DNA of 64,000 nt, from contig CM082582.2 of the NCBI GenBank assembly GCA_040954595.2, positions 3,844,001 to 3,908,000 of the forward strand, read 5' to 3'. Source of the stretch: Balanoglossus misakiensis (Eukaryota > Hemichordata). Position numbers and translations under genes: made by a program. A model generated the notes under the pieces. It was not told where the DNA came from. It did no database searches and worked only from the letters and a program-made list of their open reading frames with translations. Below, piece after piece: positions 63,800 through 64,000 of this stretch (position 1 is its first letter; each line of letters begins with the position of its first letter).

Positions 63800-64000
63800 C
63801 TGCAGAAAATTATAAATATTCAATATCTCAGTAGTGCACTTTAGTACTAGTACATTTGTTGGAATTTTAAATCTAAGACTTGTTTACAAGGAATCAATAA
63901 TAATCCATAATGGCCTGAGTGCCTGCAACTCAGAGTTTGTGTGCATTTTTGCAAAGTGTACCACATATTGGTTGGCACCGCAGGGTCGCTCTGAACTTTG

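Noticed and set aside
1-64000. tRNA, snRNA, C/D snoRNA and conserved microRNA genes, including in RPL14 introns
   Set aside because: No B-box with a matching A-box, no paired C and D boxes at usable spacing and no familiar microRNA seed hairpin was found by eye. A covariance-model search would be needed to exclude them.
1-64000. Reverse transcriptase, transposase or viral-like coding remnants
   Set aside because: None of the translated frames outside the three genes shows such motifs.

Overview
The window looks like nuclear DNA from an invertebrate bilaterian animal, probably a non-vertebrate deuterostome. The evidence is AT-rich sequence with spliced genes bounded by GT/AG sites, kilobases of non-coding DNA between few genes, and proteins that read as close relatives of vertebrate ZFHX3/4, THTPA and RPL14. 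I cannot name the species. No prokaryotic, viral or organellar features were seen.

Layout. Positions 1-12,331 are non-coding on both strands. THTPA (thiamine triphosphatase, CYTH fold) lies on the minus strand from 21,194 down to 12,332, as two coding exons split by an 8.2-kb intron. A CpG-rich block at about 20.6-22.96 kb covers its 5' end and looks like a shared divergent promoter. From 22.96 to 39.68 kb there is no recognisable coding sequence; I read it as the 5' UTR intron or upstream regulatory DNA of the next gene. A single uninterrupted reading frame at 39,752-49,192 (+) encodes a complete 3,146-residue ZFHX3/4 (ATBF1)-type transcription factor with four homeodomains and about 25 C2H2-type zinc fingers. 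Its AT-rich 3' UTR runs to about 52.66 kb or further. A gene-poor, CpG-retaining stretch (about 53.3-61.4 kb) separates it from RPL14 (ribosomal protein eL14), which converges on it from the right: coding exons at 63,698-63,799, 62,855-63,049, 62,505-62,558 and 62,167-62,229 (-), with the initiator exon beyond the window edge.

How the parts fit. THTPA and ZFHX are arranged head to head. From memory, human THTPA and ZFHX2 are also head-to-head neighbours at 14q11.2, so this may be an ancient linked pair in which a housekeeping enzyme gene is held inside the regulatory territory of a developmental gene. In line with that, the non-coding DNA around the pair, including the THTPA intron, holds many exact POU octamers (23 found by eye, nine of them between 18.9 and 24.1 kb), and the whole 9.4-kb ZFHX coding frame lacks introns. 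Mobile DNA is sparse: one 106-bp TA-flanked MITE just upstream of the ZFHX splice acceptor, and two copies of a short palindromic dispersed element.
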